Origin: Brachybacterium halotolerans
GTDB lineage: Bacteria; Actinomycetota; Actinomycetes; Actinomycetales; Dermabacteraceae
Assembly: GCF_016623465.1 (NCBI RefSeq)
Contig: NZ_JAEDAJ010000001.1
Coordinates: 152,227-216,226 of the forward strand
Reading direction: 5' to 3'
Length of the DNA stretch: 64,000 nucleotides
Positions 1 through 9,592 of the stretch are shown here, in pieces (position 1 is the stretch's first letter; every line of letters starts with the position of its first letter). Under the pieces are notes generated by a model. The model was given only the letters and a program-made list of their open reading frames with translations, ran no database searches and was not told where the DNA came from. A program made the position numbers and the translations under genes.

Positions 1-85
1 CCCCGCACCCCCCCCCCCCCCCCCCCGGGGGGGGCGGGGGGGGGGGGGGGCGGGCCCCCCCCCCCCCCCCCGCGTCCCTGTCACT
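1..85. repeat. C/G homopolymer block at window edge
   Basis: Nearly pure C runs (8-26 and 55-71) flank a nearly pure G run (27-54, interrupted by C at 35 and 51), so the G core could fold onto either C arm. The block sits exactly where the first codons of guanylate kinase should be, and coding-quality sequence resumes at about 71. It resembles a contig-end or sequencing artefact more than biology. I see no other feature in it. Confidence 0.8.
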
Positions 86-634
86 GTGCTCGCCGGCCCC
101 ACGGCCGTGGGCAAGGGCACCGTCTCCGCGGCGATGCGCGAGCGCTATCCCGACGTGTGGCTGTCCGTCTCGGCGACCACGCGCGCCCCGCGCCCCGGTG
201 AGATCGACGGCGTGCACTACTCCTTCGTCAGCGACGAGGAGTTCACCCGCCTGGTCGAGACCGGTCAGATGCTCGAATGGGCGATCGTCCACGGGCGCAA
301 CCGCTACGGCACGCCCCGCGGCGCGGTCGAGCAGCGCATCGCCGACGGCCGCCCCGTGCTCCTGGAGATCGACCTCGCGGGAGCGCGGCAGGTCCGCGAG
401 ACCATGCCCGAGGCACTCTTCGTCTTCCTCGCCCCTCCGGACTGGGAGTCGCTCGTCGAGCGGCTCGTCGGCCGCGGCACCGAGGACGCCGAGGAGCGCG
501 AGAGGCGCCTGGCCACCGCGCGCGTCGAGCTCGCCGCCGAGAGCGAGTTCGACGTCACCATCATCAACGACACGGTCGCCGACGCCACCGATCGTCTGGC
601 CGCCCTCATCGGCGTCGCCCCGCAGCGCGGCTGA
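71..634 (+). CDS. gmk: Guanylate kinase, 5' end replaced by homopolymer
   Basis: Guanylate kinase phosphorylates GMP (and dGMP) with ATP to GDP in purine nucleotide synthesis; cytoplasmic. The P-loop GPTAVGKGT begins four residues after the GTG at 86, followed by the GMP-binding region ([19 protein letters not shown]) and the lid/C-terminal part ending in [14 protein letters not shown]. From 86 the protein has 182 residues. Homologues have a short extra N-terminus, and the frame stays open leftwards through RVPVT into the C/G block, so the true start is missing or corrupted; GTG 86 is probably an internal codon. It is followed by rpoZ, the usual actinobacterial neighbour. Identity is certain; only the start is unresolved. 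Confidence 0.93.
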   Translation, partial: RVPVTVLAGPTAVGKGTVSAAMRERYPDVWLSVSATTRAPRPGEIDGVHYSFVSDEEFTRLVETGQMLEWAIVHGRNRYGTPRGAVEQRIADGRPVLLEIDLAGARQVRETMPEALFVFLAPPDWESLVERLVGRGTEDAEERERRLATARVELAAESEFDVTIINDTVADATDRLAALIGVAPQRG

Positions 635-722
635 CCCCGATCCGGCGAGGGCTGCGCGCCGACCGCGCACGGGCGTGACGCAGCCCGCCCGCCCACCGCT
701 CGCCAGCGTGGGGATCAGGGCG

Positions 723-728
723 TATTCT
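723..728 (+). promoter_or_regulatory. Candidate -10 hexamer for rpoZ
   Basis: TATTCT lies in the 180-bp gap between gmk and rpoZ and would give a leader of about 80 nt. No convincing -35 is visible. This is inference from the hexamer and its position. Confidence 0.35.
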
Positions 729-814
729 GGGTGGTCGCATGCGGCGCGCCCCGCGAGCCCAGCTCACCGCCGGCCCGGCAGCGCCGTGCACATCGTCAAT
801 CGAAGGGACCTTCC

Positions 815-1180
815 GTGTTCGGAACCGTCGCCCAGCCCGAGGGCATCACGAACCCGCCGATCGACCGCCTCCTCGAGGACGTCGACTCGAAGTACGCGCT
901 CGTGCTCTACTCCTCGCAGCGCGCCCGCCAGATCAACGCCTACTACTCGCAGCTCTCCGAGGGCCTGCTCGAGTACGTCGGCCCCCTGGTGGACGTCGAG
1001 AACCAGGAGAAGCCGCTCTCCATCGCCCTGCGTGAGATCGACGAGGGCCTCCTGGTCGCCCGCGAGATCGACGAGGCCGAGCTCGAGGCCAAGAAGCAGG
1101 CCGAGTCGGAGTCCTCGCTGGCCCCGCTGCAGCTCGGCGAGGACGCGCCCGAGCCGCCGTCCACCGACTTCTCCTTCTGA
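815..1180 (+). CDS. rpoZ: RNA polymerase omega subunit
   Basis: Omega assists folding and assembly of the RNA polymerase beta' subunit. The 121-residue product carries the actinobacterial omega core: [12 protein letters not shown], then [17 protein letters not shown] and a helical segment, ending in an acidic tail ([14 protein letters not shown]). I chose GTG 815 because an AAGGGA Shine-Dalgarno lies a few bases upstream (803-808) and the protein then begins [11 protein letters not shown] as in relatives; the frame is open further upstream to GTG 731, but those residues are not omega-like. It lies between gmk and coaBC, the classic order. Length is normal for Actinobacteria. Confidence 0.95.
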   Translation: MFGTVAQPEGITNPPIDRLLEDVDSKYALVLYSSQRARQINAYYSQLSEGLLEYVGPLVDVENQEKPLSIALREIDEGLLVAREIDEAELEAKKQAESESSLAPLQLGEDAPEPPSTDFSF

Positions 1181-1236
1181 GCGCACTCGGGGGAGTCCCC
1201 TCGAGATCCGCCGAGCATCGCGAGGATCCTGCTGAG

Positions 1237-2541
1237 ATGACCCAGATCGCCGATGGGATCCGCGGAGCCCGCGTCCTGCTGGGCGTGAGCGGCGGGATCG
1301 CCGCCTACAAGGCCGCGCACGTGGTGCGCGGCCTTGTCGCGTCCGGAGCCGACCTCCGCGTGGTCCCGACCGCCTCCTCCCTCGAGTTCGTGGGCGCTGC
1401 GACCTGGGAGGCCCTCAGCCACCACCCGGTCACCACGAGCGTCTTCGAGGACGTCGACGAGGTCGCTCATGTGCGGCTCGGCCAGGAGGCCGACCTCGTG
1501 CTGGTCGTCCCCGCGACGGCCGACCTGCTGGCGCGTGTCCGCGGCGGACGGGCCGACGACCTGCTGAGCGCGACCCTGCTCATGGCCGGCCCCCGGGCCC
1601 TCCTCGCGCCGGCCATGCACACCGAGATGTGGGAGAACCCGGCGACCCGCGAGAACGTGGCGGTTCTGCGCGAGCGCGGCGTGCGGGTGCTCGAGCCCGC
1701 CGTCGGCCGGCTCACCGGCCCCGACAGCGGCCCCGGCCGCCTCCCCGAGCCCGAGGCGATCCTCGACGCCGCCCGCGCGCAGCTCACCGCCCCGCGCGAC
1801 GAGCGCGGCGCCGTCGTGCCGGACCTCGAGGGCGCGCGCGTGCTGATCAGCGCCGGCGGCACCCGCGAGGAGATCGACCCCGTCCGCTTCCTCGCCAACC
1901 ACTCGTCCGGGAAGCAGGGCTTCGCCCTCGCCCACGCGGCCCTCGCGCGCGGAGCCGAGGTCACGCTGATCGCCGCGAACGTCGACCTCGAGACGCCGCC
2001 CGGCGCCCGCCGCGTCGACGTCACGAGCGCCGCCGATCTCGCCTTCGCCGTCGCCGCCGAGCGCGAGGGCGCCGATGCGCTCGTGATGGCGGCCGCCGTG
2101 GCAGATTTCACCCCTGCCCAGCGCGCCGAGGCGAAGATCAAGAAGACCGGTGAGGTTGACGTCCCCTCGCTCGCGCTGCGTCGCACCCAGGACGTGCTCG
2201 CCGCGAGCGTGTCGGACCGCCGGGAGCGTCGCGACCAGGCCGCGGCGTCCGCGGGAACCCGCGTGAACCCGCATGTCATCGTCGGATTCGCCGCGGAGAC
2301 CGGGGGAGAGGGCCGCACATCCCTCGAGCTCGCGCGCGAGAAGGCGCGCCGCAAGCAGGCCGACCTCCTGGTGTTCAACGACGTCAGCCGCGGGGTCTTC
2401 GGCGCCGAGGACACGGCGATCGAGATCCTCGACGCCGAGGGCGCGGACGTGGCCCGCGCCGAGGGGTCCAAGACGGCGGTCGCCCACGCTGTGCTCACGC
2501 AGGTCGCGAGCAGGCTGGGCAACGTACGCTGGACCCCATGA
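1237..2541 (+). CDS. coaBC: Phosphopantothenoylcysteine decarboxylase / phosphopantothenate-cysteine ligase
   Basis: Bifunctional coenzyme A enzyme: CoaB joins 4'-phosphopantothenate to cysteine using CTP, and CoaC decarboxylates the product with FMN. The N-terminal flavoprotein half (about residues 10-185) has [12 protein letters not shown], the active-site His in [11 protein letters not shown] and the substrate-clamp motif [13 protein letters not shown]. The C-terminal half (about 195-434) has [30 protein letters not shown] and the lysine-rich KIKK. The E. coli cysteine in the clamp region is absent ([12 protein letters not shown]), as in other actinobacterial CoaBC. At 434 residues it is full length. 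Its last bases overlap the metK start (ATGA), and a candidate metK promoter lies within its 3' end. Confidence 0.96.
   Translation: MTQIADGIRGARVLLGVSGGIAAYKAAHVVRGLVASGADLRVVPTASSLEFVGAATWEALSHHPVTTSVFEDVDEVAHVRLGQEADLVLVVPATADLLARVRGGRADDLLSATLLMAGPRALLAPAMHTEMWENPATRENVAVLRERGVRVLEPAVGRLTGPDSGPGRLPEPEAILDAARAQLTAPRDERGAVVPDLEGARVLISAGGTREEIDPVRFLANHSSGKQGFALAHAALARGAEVTLIAANVDLETPPGARRVDVTSAADLAFAVAAEREGADALVMAAAVADFTPAQRAEAKIKKTGEVDVPSLALRRTQDVLAASVSDRRERRDQAAASAGTRVNPHVIVGFAAETGGEGRTSLELAREKARRKQADLLVFNDVSRGVFGAEDTAIEILDAEGADVARAEGSKTAVAHAVLTQVASRLGNVRWTP
2525..2530 (+). promoter_or_regulatory. Candidate leaderless -10 for metK
   Basis: TACGCT inside the coaBC 3' end, 7 nt before the metK ATG. 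A transcript starting about 7 nt after this hexamer would begin at the ATG. One of twelve such arrangements in this window. Confidence 0.45.
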
Positions 2542-3746
2542 CATCGCACGACCTGCGCAGCTTCACCTCCGAGTCGGTCACCGAGGGGCACCCCGACAAG
2601 ATCTGCGATCAGATCTCCGACGCCATCCTCGACGACATGCTCGGCCAGGACACCGGCGCGCGCGTCGCCGTCGAGACCATGGTGACCACGGGGCTCGTGC
2701 ACGTCGCCGGAGAGGTGCGCACCTCGGGGTACACCGACGTGCAGCGGATCGTGCGCGACGTGATCCGCGAGATCGGCTACGACTCCTCCGCGAAGGGCTT
2801 CGACGCCGACAGCTGCGGCATCGAGGTCTCCATCGGCTCCCAGAGCCCCGACATCGCCGCGGGTGTCGACACCTCCTGGGAGCAGCGGGACGGCGGCTCC
2901 GCCGAGCGCTTCGGCGACCTCGGCGCGGGCGACCAGGGACTCATGTTCGGCTATGCGTGCTCGGACACTCCGACCCTCATGCCGCTGCCGATCCACGCCG
3001 CCCACCGCCTCTCCTCGAACCTCTCCGAGGCCCGTCGCAGCGGGGTCCTGCCCTATCTGCGGCCCGACGGGAAGACCCAGGTCACCATCGGCTACGACGA
3101 GAACGACGTCGCGCGCAGCGTCGAGGCGGTCGTCGTCTCCACCCAGCACGACGAGGACGTCGACATCGCCGCGCAGCTCGATCCCGGCATCCGCCAGGTC
3201 GTCATCGCACCCGTCCTGGAGGAGCTCGAGGGCATCGGCCTGGACACCTCCGAGGTGCGCTTCCACATCAACCCCTCCGGTCGCTTCGTCATCGGCGGCC
3301 CCAAGGGCGACGCCGGCCTCACGGGCCGCAAGATCATCGTCGACACCTACGGCGGGATGGCCCGCCACGGCGGCGGCGCATTCAGCGGCAAGGACCCCAG
3401 CAAGGTCGACCGCTCGGGCGCCTACGCCATGCGCTGGGTCGCCAAGAACGTCGTCGCCGCGGGGCTCGCGAAGCGCTGCGAGGTCCAGGTCGCCTACGCG
3501 ATCGGCGTGGCCGCGCCCGTGGGCCTGTACGTCGAGACCTTCGGCACCGGCACCGTGCCCGACCACCAGATCGCCCGCGCCATCGAGAAGGTCTTCGACC
3601 TGCGCCCCGCCGCGATCATCGACGCCCTGGACCTGCTGCGCCCCATCTTCACCCTGACCTCGGCCCACGGCCACTTCGGCCGCGAGCTGCCCGAGTTCAC
3701 CTGGGAGCGCACGGACCGGGCCGACGAGCTCGCGAGGGCGCTGTGA
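2538..3746 (+). CDS. metK: S-adenosylmethionine synthetase
   Basis: Makes S-adenosylmethionine from methionine and ATP, releasing phosphate and diphosphate; cytoplasmic tetramer in the known family. The 402-residue sequence shows the hallmarks: [17 protein letters not shown] at the N-terminus, the ATP-binding [12 protein letters not shown] segment (about 130-142), and the P-loop-like [16 protein letters not shown] (about 275-290). Length is as expected. The ATG overlaps the coaBC stop by 4 bp, no Shine-Dalgarno is evident, and a -10-like hexamer is 7 nt upstream, so both translational coupling and an internal leaderless promoter are plausible. hisI follows with a GTGA overlap. Confidence 0.97.
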   Translation: MTSHDLRSFTSESVTEGHPDKICDQISDAILDDMLGQDTGARVAVETMVTTGLVHVAGEVRTSGYTDVQRIVRDVIREIGYDSSAKGFDADSCGIEVSIGSQSPDIAAGVDTSWEQRDGGSAERFGDLGAGDQGLMFGYACSDTPTLMPLPIHAAHRLSSNLSEARRSGVLPYLRPDGKTQVTIGYDENDVARSVEAVVVSTQHDEDVDIAAQLDPGIRQVVIAPVLEELEGIGLDTSEVRFHINPSGRFVIGGPKGDAGLTGRKIIVDTYGGMARHGGGAFSGKDPSKVDRSGAYAMRWVAKNVVAAGLAKRCEVQVAYAIGVAAPVGLYVETFGTGTVPDHQIARAIEKVFDLRPAAIIDALDLLRPIFTLTSAHGHFGRELPEFTWERTDRADELARAL

Positions 3747-4222
3747 ACGACGGCCCCGCGCTGGACCCGGCGATCGCGCAGCGCCTCACCCACGACGCCG
3801 CGGGCCTCGTGCCCGCCGTCATCCAGGACCACGAGGACGGCCGCGTGCTCATGGTGGGCTGGATGGACGACGAGGCCCTGCGCCGCACCCTCACCGAGGG
3901 CCGCGTGACGTTCTGGTCCCGTTCGCGCCAGGAGTACTGGCGCAAGGGCGACACCAGCGGGAACGTGCAGTACGTGCGCTCGGCCGCCCTCGACTGCGAC
4001 GGCGACACGCTGCTCGTCGAGGTCGACCAGATCGGCCCGGCCTGCCACCGCGGCACCGCCACCTGCTTCGTGGGCGGAGAGCTTCCCGTCCGGGTGCTCG
4101 GCCCGGACGATCGCGCCCCTGCTGCCGACGCCGCCGCGCCCAGCGCGCCCGCCGGCGCGCCCACGGTGCCCACCGCCGAGACCGCCGTCGAGAACCGCCC
4201 CGAGGAGGACACCGAGGGATGA
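3743..4222 (+). CDS. hisI: Phosphoribosyl-AMP cyclohydrolase
   Basis: Third step of histidine biosynthesis: opens the adenine ring of phosphoribosyl-AMP. The 159-residue protein contains the metal and substrate motifs of His[17 protein letters not shown] (about residues 54-69), [13 protein letters not shown] (about 80-92) with the three Mg-binding aspartates, and the zinc cysteines in [10 protein letters not shown]. It lacks the HisE pyrophosphohydrolase domain, so HisE must be encoded elsewhere. A 35-residue Ala/Pro/Glu-rich tail follows the fold. GTG 3743 overlaps the metK stop (GTGA) and the 3' end overlaps trpE (ATGA), so it is translationally embedded in the coaBC-trp run. Confidence 0.95.
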   Translation: MNDGPALDPAIAQRLTHDAAGLVPAVIQDHEDGRVLMVGWMDDEALRRTLTEGRVTFWSRSRQEYWRKGDTSGNVQYVRSAALDCDGDTLLVEVDQIGPACHRGTATCFVGGELPVRVLGPDDRAPAADAAAPSAPAGAPTVPTAETAVENRPEEDTEG

Positions 4223-5844
4223 CCACGACCGATCAGCCGCACCCGGAGCGGACCCGCCCGTCGGCCCCCGAGGGCGCGAGCGCCGCAGCCTCCTACCCGG
4301 AGCTCATCGGCGGGATCGAGGGCGATGCCCTCGGGGTGATCCAGCCCGATCGCGAGACCTTTCGAGCGCTGGCCGCCCAGCAGCGGATCGTCCCCGTGAC
4401 CCTCCGCGTGCTCGCCGACGAGGACACCCCGCTCACGCTCTACCGGCGCATCGTCGACCAGGAGGACCCCCGCGGCACCTTCCTGCTCGAGAGCGCGGGG
4501 GAGGGCGAAGCATCCCGCTGGTCGATCATCGGCGCCCGCGCCCGCGCCGTCCTCACCGAGAAGGACGGCCAGGCCCATTGGATCGGCGACGTGCCCGCGG
4601 GGGTCCCCGAGGACGGGGACCCGATGCAGGCCCTGGACTCCGTCGCCGACGCCTTCCGCTCCGCGCGCCTCCCGCAGCTGCCGCCCTTCACCGGCGGCCT
4701 GGTCGGGTTCGTCGCCTACGACGCCGTGCGCCACTGGGAGAAGCTGCCCGACGCCCCGCCCGACGAGATCGGCGTCCCCGACCTCTCGATGTTGCTCGCC
4801 CAGGACGTCGCCGTGCACGATGCGCACGACGGCACCGTGCTGCTGGTCGCCAACGCCCTCAACCTCGACGGCACCGACGAGCGCGTCGACGAGGCCTACG
4901 ACGACGCCCTCGCGCGCCTGGACGCGCTGCGCGCGGCGCTGCACCGCCCGCTGCCCGCCCGCGCCGCCGTCTACGACACGGTCCGGGAGGTCGAGCCCAA
5001 GGCCCGCACGGCCGAGCTCGAGTACCAGCAGTCCGTGCGCGAGGCCGTCCGCGACATCGTCGACGGCGAGATCTTCCAGGTCGTGCCCTCGCAGCGCTTC
5101 TCCCTGCCCACCGCCGCGGATCCGCTGGACGTCTACCGGGTGCTGCGGCGCATGAACCCCAGCCCGTACATGTACCTGCTGCGGACCGTGGACGGCGACG
5201 GCGCGCCGATCCACGTGGTGGGCGCGAGTCCCGAGGCCCTCGTCACCGTGCGCGGGCGCACCGCCGGCACGCACCCGATCGCCGGCTCCCGGCCGCGCGG
5301 CGCGAGCCCTGAGGAGGACTCCCGCCTCGCGGAGGAGCTGCTGGCGGACCCCAAGGAGCGCAGCGAGCACCTGATGCTCGTCGACCTCGCGCGCAACGAC
5401 CTGCAGAAGGTCTGCGAGCCCGGCAGCGTCACCGTGCGCGACCTCATGCACATCGAGCGCTTCAGCCACATCCAGCACATCTCGAGCGATGTCACCGGCA
5501 CCCTGCGCGCCGACGCGAGCGCCTACGACGCCCTGCGCGCGACGTTCCCGGCCGGCACCCTCTCCGGGGCGCCGAAGCCGCGGGCGATGCAGATCATCGA
5601 CCGGCTCGAGCCGGTGCGCCGCGGGGTCTACGGAGGCACCGTGGGATACATCGACTTCGCCGGGGACATGGACATGGCCATCGCGATCCGCACCGCCGTG
5701 ATCAAGGACGGCACCGCGCACGTGCAGTCCGGGGGCGGGATCGTCGCCGACTCCGACCCCGTGGCCGAGCACCGCGAGTCCCAGACCAAGGCAGCCGCCG
5801 CCCTGCGCGCGGTCGCCTCCGCGCAGACGGTGCGCGACGCATGA
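4219..5844 (+). CDS. trpE: Anthranilate synthase component I
   Basis: Converts chorismate to anthranilate, the committed step to tryptophan, using ammonia supplied by TrpG; no trpG lies in the window. The 541-residue protein has the feedback-site LLESAG segment (about residue 90), the substrate-binding [10 protein letters not shown] (about 352-361), the [15 protein letters not shown] core (about 449-463) and the C-terminal [12 protein letters not shown] motif. It starts at the ATGA overlap with hisI and ends in another with the next gene. An N-terminal extension of about 25 residues precedes the usual start of homology. No leader peptide with tandem Trp codons is visible upstream, since the gene is embedded in hisI. 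Confidence 0.96.
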   Translation: MTTTDQPHPERTRPSAPEGASAAASYPELIGGIEGDALGVIQPDRETFRALAAQQRIVPVTLRVLADEDTPLTLYRRIVDQEDPRGTFLLESAGEGEASRWSIIGARARAVLTEKDGQAHWIGDVPAGVPEDGDPMQALDSVADAFRSARLPQLPPFTGGLVGFVAYDAVRHWEKLPDAPPDEIGVPDLSMLLAQDVAVHDAHDGTVLLVANALNLDGTDERVDEAYDDALARLDALRAALHRPLPARAAVYDTVREVEPKARTAELEYQQSVREAVRDIVDGEIFQVVPSQRFSLPTAADPLDVYRVLRRMNPSPYMYLLRTVDGDGAPIHVVGASPEALVTVRGRTAGTHPIAGSRPRGASPEEDSRLAEELLADPKERSEHLMLVDLARNDLQKVCEPGSVTVRDLMHIERFSHIQHISSDVTGTLRADASAYDALRATFPAGTLSGAPKPRAMQIIDRLEPVRRGVYGGTVGYIDFAGDMDMAIAIRTAVIKDGTAHVQSGGGIVADSDPVAEHRESQTKAAAALRAVASAQTVRDA

Positions 5845-6494
5845 GGGCGCTGCTGACCCGGCGCAGCCTCGTGCTCGCCGCCCTCGTCATGTCCCTCGCG
5901 CTCGCGGGGATGACCCGCGCGACCTGGGCGACGGCCCTGGCCGCCGGCTTCACGGGCGCCAAGCAGAGCATCGACGTCACCGGGCAGGACGCCGCCCCCG
6001 CCGTGCTCGCCCTCGCCCTCGTGGGCGGCGCCGCCGCGGTCGCGACCACGCTCGCCTCGCGCTGGGTGCGCTTCATCACCGGACCGGTGCTGGTCCTCGC
6101 GGGCATCGGCGCCGCCGTCTCCGCGATCACCGTGCGGGCCGACGCCGTGAGCGGCTCGACCTCGGCGGTCGCCGAGGCCACGGGCGTGGTGGGCGGGTCG
6201 ATCGACGCGGAGGCGAGCATCTGGCCGCTCGTCGCGCTCGTGCCCGCCGTGCTGCTCGTGGTCATCGGCGTGCTGGTGCTGGCCGTCGGCGGGCGCTGGC
6301 CCCGTCGCCGCTCCCGCTACCAGCGCGACGCCTCCCGCGAGGTCGCGCCCGCCGAGCTCGACCCCTCCGACGACCCGGCGGCCGCTTGGGACGCGCTGAG
6401 CCGCGGGGAGGATCCGTCCGACGACCCGGCTGATGACCCGGCCGACGACACACGGACCGAGCCGCCGGGGGACTCCGGGCGCGTGGCAGAATAG
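5841..6494 (+). CDS. Tryptophan-biosynthesis-associated membrane protein
   Basis: A 217-residue membrane protein of the family regularly found next to trpE in Actinobacteria (TIGR02234/TRP-associated type). Function unknown. Four hydrophobic segments are visible: LVLAALVMSLALAGM near residue 10, AAPAVLALALVGGAAAVAT near 50, FITGPVLVLAGIGAAVSAIT near 78 and IWPLVALVPAVLLVVIGVLVLAV near 130. A charged cytoplasmic tail follows, ending in acidic Pro/Asp repeats (DPSDDPADDPADDT). ATG overlaps the trpE stop by 4 bp. Family assignment rests on position, topology and the N-terminal RRSLVLAAL-type sequence. Confidence 0.85.
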   Translation: MRALLTRRSLVLAALVMSLALAGMTRATWATALAAGFTGAKQSIDVTGQDAAPAVLALALVGGAAAVATTLASRWVRFITGPVLVLAGIGAAVSAITVRADAVSGSTSAVAEATGVVGGSIDAEASIWPLVALVPAVLLVVIGVLVLAVGGRWPRRRSRYQRDASREVAPAELDPSDDPAAAWDALSRGEDPSDDPADDPADDTRTEPPGDSGRVAE

Positions 6495-6527
6495 GACCCA
6501 TCCGCCCCCGCACACGAGAGGTCACCC

Positions 6528-6767
6528 ATGCCCCGCACGTACGCCGTCCCGCCGCCGCCCCCGCACAACGAGGGCAGCACCGTCGCCGCCTGGGTGAACA
6601 CCGTCGGCTGCGTCCTCGGTGCGATCGTCGCGGCGCTCGGCATCGTGCTCGGCGACATGCCGATCATCATCGGCGGCGTGGCCGTCGTGGTGATCACGAT
6701 GATCGTGAGCTTCGTCCTGCGCCTCGCCGGCTTCGGCCAGAAGCGCACCCGGGCCTCGGCGCAGTGA
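6528..6767 (+). CDS. Small membrane protein, divergent HGxxPAAW type
   Basis: A 79-residue protein with a proline-rich N-terminus (PPPPPH), then a motif HNEGSTVAAWVN and two hydrophobic segments (about residues 22-39 and 43-63) ending in a basic tail. In many Actinobacteria a small HGxxPAAW protein sits between the Trp-associated membrane protein and trpC. Here the motif is degenerate (H-x-x-G-S-T-V-A-A-W), so I assign it by position and overall form. Function unknown. An agaggtcaccc stretch before the ATG provides a plausible ribosome site. The 3' end overlaps the next gene by GTGA. Confidence 0.8.
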   Translation: MPRTYAVPPPPPHNEGSTVAAWVNTVGCVLGAIVAALGIVLGDMPIIIGGVAVVVITMIVSFVLRLAGFGQKRTRASAQ

Positions 6768-7192
6768 CCCGGCGGGCCGGCGCCCGGGGAGCGGTGCTGC
6801 CGCTCGCCCTGGCGGCGGCCGCCGCCGCGGCGGCGATCGGGGTGCAGGCGGTCTTCGACCCCTTCACCCAGGACGTGCCGCTGTGCCCCCTGCACGCGCT
6901 CACCGGCCTGGACTGCCCGGGCTGCGGCGCCACCCGCGCCGTGCACGCGCTGCTCGCGGGCGATCCGCTGCTGGCCCTGCACAGCAACGCGCTGATCGTG
7001 CTCGCCGTGCCCGTCGTGCTCGCCCTCTACGTGCGGTGGATCGTCGATCGCGTCCGCGGACGCGATCGCATCATCGACCCGCCCAAGAGCGTGCTCATCG
7101 CCCTGGGCGCCCTGGTGGCCGTGTTCACGATCGCCCGCAACCTCCCGGGCCTGGAGCTCCTCTCCGCGCCCTCGCTGGTCCCCGGGGCCTGA
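6764..7192 (+). CDS. DUF2752 membrane protein
   Basis: A 142-residue protein with the DUF2752 signature [19 protein letters not shown] (about residues 43-61), preceded by an Ala-rich transmembrane segment and followed by two more hydrophobic segments ([15 protein letters not shown] and [15 protein letters not shown]). The paired Cys residues (C-x8-9-C-x2-C) suggest metal or disulfide chemistry at the membrane face, but the role is unknown. GTG overlaps the previous stop. The coupling to its two upstream neighbours and the position before trpC argue for a shared function connected to aromatic metabolism or simply a conserved cluster. Confidence 0.88.
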   Translation: MTRRAGARGAVLPLALAAAAAAAAIGVQAVFDPFTQDVPLCPLHALTGLDCPGCGATRAVHALLAGDPLLALHSNALIVLAVPVVLALYVRWIVDRVRGRDRIIDPPKSVLIALGALVAVFTIARNLPGLELLSAPSLVPGA

Positions 7193-7217
7193 GCCCCGCG
7201 AGGCCGGCACGCAGCAC

Positions 7218-7251
7218 CGGCGCCGAACGGGCACGCGGCCCGTCGGCGCCG
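7218..7251 (+). terminator. Strong hairpin between DUF2752 gene and trpC
   Basis: Arms 7218-7231 and 7239-7251 pair over 13 bp with one bulged A, around a 7-nt loop. There is no T-run and no Trp-codon leader ORF in 7193-7304. It may be an intrinsic terminator, attenuator or processing site that separates expression of trpCBA-lgt from the genes upstream. Confidence 0.4.
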
Positions 7252-7304
7252 CATCCGCATCGTCCGCGCAGACCAGGCTCCACGAGCCGGGACCAGGAGG
7301 GTCC

Positions 7305-8180
7305 GTGACAGCGACAGGCACCGTCCTCGACAGCATCATCGAGGGGGTCCGCGAGGACCTCGCGACGCGCCGCGCGCAGCTCCCGCGCCCCGCCCTCGAG
7401 CGCCTCGCCGCCCAGACCGCCCCCGCCCGCGACGCCCGCGCGAGCCTGGAGGGCGACGGCAGCACGCTGGGCCTGATCGCCGAGGTCAAGCGACGCAGCC
7501 CCTCGAAGGGCGACCTCGCCGAGATCGCCGATCCCGCCGCGCTCGCCCACATCTACGCGGGCGCCGGTGCGAGCGCGATCAGCGTCCTCACCGAGCAGCG
7601 CCGCTTCGGCGGCAGCCTCGCCGACCTCGACGCGGTCCGCGATTCCGTCGACGTCCCCGTGCTGCGCAAGGACTTCACCGTCGAGGACTACCAGGTGCTC
7701 GAGGCCCGCGCCCACGGGGCGGACCTCGTGCTGCTCATCGTCGCGGCCCTCGACGACGCCCTCCTGAAGGACCTGCACGACCTCACCCGCGAGCTCGGCA
7801 TGCAGGCGCTCGTGGAGACCCATACCGCTGCGGAGCTCGAGCGCGCCCTCGCCCTTGACGCCGCGATCGTGGGCGTGAACGCGCGCGACCTCACCACCCT
7901 CGACGTGCACCTGGACCGGGCGACCGCCGTGCTCGGCGACATCCCCTCGGGGATCCTCGCGATCGGGGAGTCCGCGGTCGCCTCGGTCGCCGACGTCGAG
8001 TCCTACGCCCGCGCCGGGGCCGACGCCGTGCTCGTGGGCGAGGCCCTCGTGACGGGGCCCGACCCCCGCCGCAGCGTCGAGGAGTTCCGATCCGTCCGCC
8101 GGATCGGCCGCGCCGGCGGGGATGACGCGAGCAGCGTCGGCACGAGCACCACGAGAACGACTCCCGGAGGCGACGCATGA
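7305..8180 (+). CDS. trpC: Indole-3-glycerol phosphate synthase
   Basis: Closes the indole ring by decarboxylating CdRP to indole-3-glycerol phosphate. The beta/alpha barrel motifs are clear: [14 protein letters not shown] (about residues 57-70, with the catalytic Lys), [12 protein letters not shown] (about 119-130), [10 protein letters not shown] and AIGESAV. A perfect AGGAGG at 7295-7300 sits 4 nt before GTG 7305, fixing the start. At 291 residues it exceeds the usual 260-270 because of a Ser/Thr/Gly-rich tail that runs into the trpB start (ATGA overlap). There is no fused TrpF; many Actinobacteria use the bifunctional HisA/PriA instead, but that is not in this window. Confidence 0.96.
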   Translation: MTATGTVLDSIIEGVREDLATRRAQLPRPALERLAAQTAPARDARASLEGDGSTLGLIAEVKRRSPSKGDLAEIADPAALAHIYAGAGASAISVLTEQRRFGGSLADLDAVRDSVDVPVLRKDFTVEDYQVLEARAHGADLVLLIVAALDDALLKDLHDLTRELGMQALVETHTAAELERALALDAAIVGVNARDLTTLDVHLDRATAVLGDIPSGILAIGESAVASVADVESYARAGADAVLVGEALVTGPDPRRSVEEFRSVRRIGRAGGDDASSVGTSTTRTTPGGDA

Positions 8181-9592
8181 GCCAGAGCCTGTTCCCGCGC
8201 CCGGACACCCCGCTGCGCAGCGAGGCCGGCCCCTACTTCGGCGACTTCGGCGGGCGCTTCCTGCCCGAGGCGCTCGTGCCCGCGCTCGACGAGATCCGCG
8301 AGGCCTACGAGAAGGCGATCGTCGACCCCGACTTCATCGCCGAGCTCCAGCGCCTCTCCCGCGAGTACACGGGCCGCCCGTCCCTGCTCAGCGAGGCGCC
8401 GCGGTTCTCCGCCCTCGCCGGCGGCGCCCGCGTGCTGCTCAAGCGCGAGGACCTCAACCACACCGGCAGCCACAAGATCAACAACGTGCTGGGCCAGGCC
8501 CTGCTCACCCAGCGCATGGGCAAGACCCGTGTGATCGCCGAGACCGGTGCCGGCCAGCACGGCGTCGCGACCGCGACGGCGGCGGCCCTGTTCGGCCTGG
8601 ACTGCACGATCTACATGGGCGAGGAGGACACCGAGCGCCAGGCGCTGAACGTGGCCCGCATGCGCCTGCTGGGCGCCGAGGTCGTCCCCGTGACCCACGG
8701 CTCGCGCACCCTGAAGGACGCGATCAACGAGGCCTTCCGCGACTGGGTCACGAACGTCGAGACCACCCACTACCTGCTGGGCACCGTGGCCGGCCCCCAC
8801 CCGTTCCCGGTGATGGTTCGCGACTTCCACCGGGTGATCGGCGAGGAGGCCCGCGAGCAGGTCCTCGAGCGCACGGGCGCCCTGCCCGACGCTGTCGTCG
8901 CCTGCGTGGGCGGCGGCTCCAACGCGATGGGCATCTTCCACGCCTTCCTCGACGACGCCGACGTCCGGCTGATCGGCTGCGAGGCCGGCGGGGACGGCGT
9001 CGCCACCGGCCGCCACAGCGCGACCATCGGCGGCGGCAGCCCGGGCGTCCTCCACGGCGCCCGGAGCTTCGTCATGCAGGACGACGACGGCCAGACCATC
9101 CCCTCCCATTCGGTGAGCGCGGGCCTGGACTACCCGAGCGTCGGCCCCGAGCACGCCTGGCTCGCCGAGATCGGCCGCGCCGAGTACCGCGCGATCGACG
9201 ACGACGCGGCCATGGACGCCTTCGCCCTGCTCTCCATGACCGAGGGCATCATGCCCGCGCTCGAGTCCGCGCACGCCCTCGCCGGGGCGCTCGCGCTGGG
9301 CCGCGAGCTCGGCGAGGGCTCCACCGTCCTGGTGAGCCTCTCGGGACGAGGCGACAAGGACGTGGACACCGCCTCCCGCTGGTTCGGACTCCTGGACGAT
9401 CCGTCCGACGGGTCCGACGGGTCCGACGGGTCCGACGGCGCCGCCGCTCCTCGCGGCGATCTCGCCGCCCTGCGCGACCTCGCCCGCAGCACCCTGCCGA
9501 CCGACCGCGCCGCCAGCCCGGAGACCGCCGGTCCGGAGACCACCGCCGCGGCCGATCCCGCGACGCCCCTCACCGAGGAGGAGAACCGATGA
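8177..9592 (+). CDS. trpB: Tryptophan synthase beta chain with extended acidic tail
   Basis: PLP enzyme that joins indole and serine to give tryptophan. The PLP lysine lies in [11 protein letters not shown] (about residues 94-104); [15 protein letters not shown], the phosphate-binding GGGSNAMG and the C-terminal SGRGDKD motif are intact. The catalytic domain ends near residue 405; the remaining 65 residues are a low-complexity tail containing four in-frame copies of a 9-bp repeat (Ser-Asp-Gly) at 9404-9439, then Thr/Pro/Glu-rich sequence up to the trpA start. ATGA overlaps join it to trpC and trpA. Total 471 residues against about 400 in the family. Confidence 0.96.
   Translation: MSQSLFPRPDTPLRSEAGPYFGDFGGRFLPEALVPALDEIREAYEKAIVDPDFIAELQRLSREYTGRPSLLSEAPRFSALAGGARVLLKREDLNHTGSHKINNVLGQALLTQRMGKTRVIAETGAGQHGVATATAAALFGLDCTIYMGEEDTERQALNVARMRLLGAEVVPVTHGSRTLKDAINEAFRDWVTNVETTHYLLGTVAGPHPFPVMVRDFHRVIGEEAREQVLERTGALPDAVVACVGGGSNAMGIFHAFLDDADVRLIGCEAGGDGVATGRHSATIGGGSPGVLHGARSFVMQDDDGQTIPSHSVSAGLDYPSVGPEHAWLAEIGRAEYRAIDDDAAMDAFALLSMTEGIMPALESAHALAGALALGRELGEGSTVLVSLSGRGDKDVDTASRWFGLLDDPSDGSDGSDGSDGAAAPRGDLAALRDLARSTLPTDRAASPETAGPETTAAADPATPLTEEENR
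9404..9439 (+). repeat. 9-bp tandem repeat in trpB tail
   Basis: Four head-to-tail copies of TCCGACGGG (the last ends in C), in frame, encoding Ser-Asp-Gly units. Copy-number change would alter tail length without a frameshift. Confidence 0.9.

Noticed and set aside
1699-1760. Missing catalytic cysteine in the CoaC half of CoaBC
   Set aside because: The GPDSGPGR variant is usual in actinobacterial CoaBC, so it is not an anomaly.
943-3674. Very long minus-strand open frames opposite coaBC and metK
   Set aside because: They are typical antisense shadows of high-GC genes, with low-complexity Arg/Gly/Val/Asp translations and no recognisable domains.
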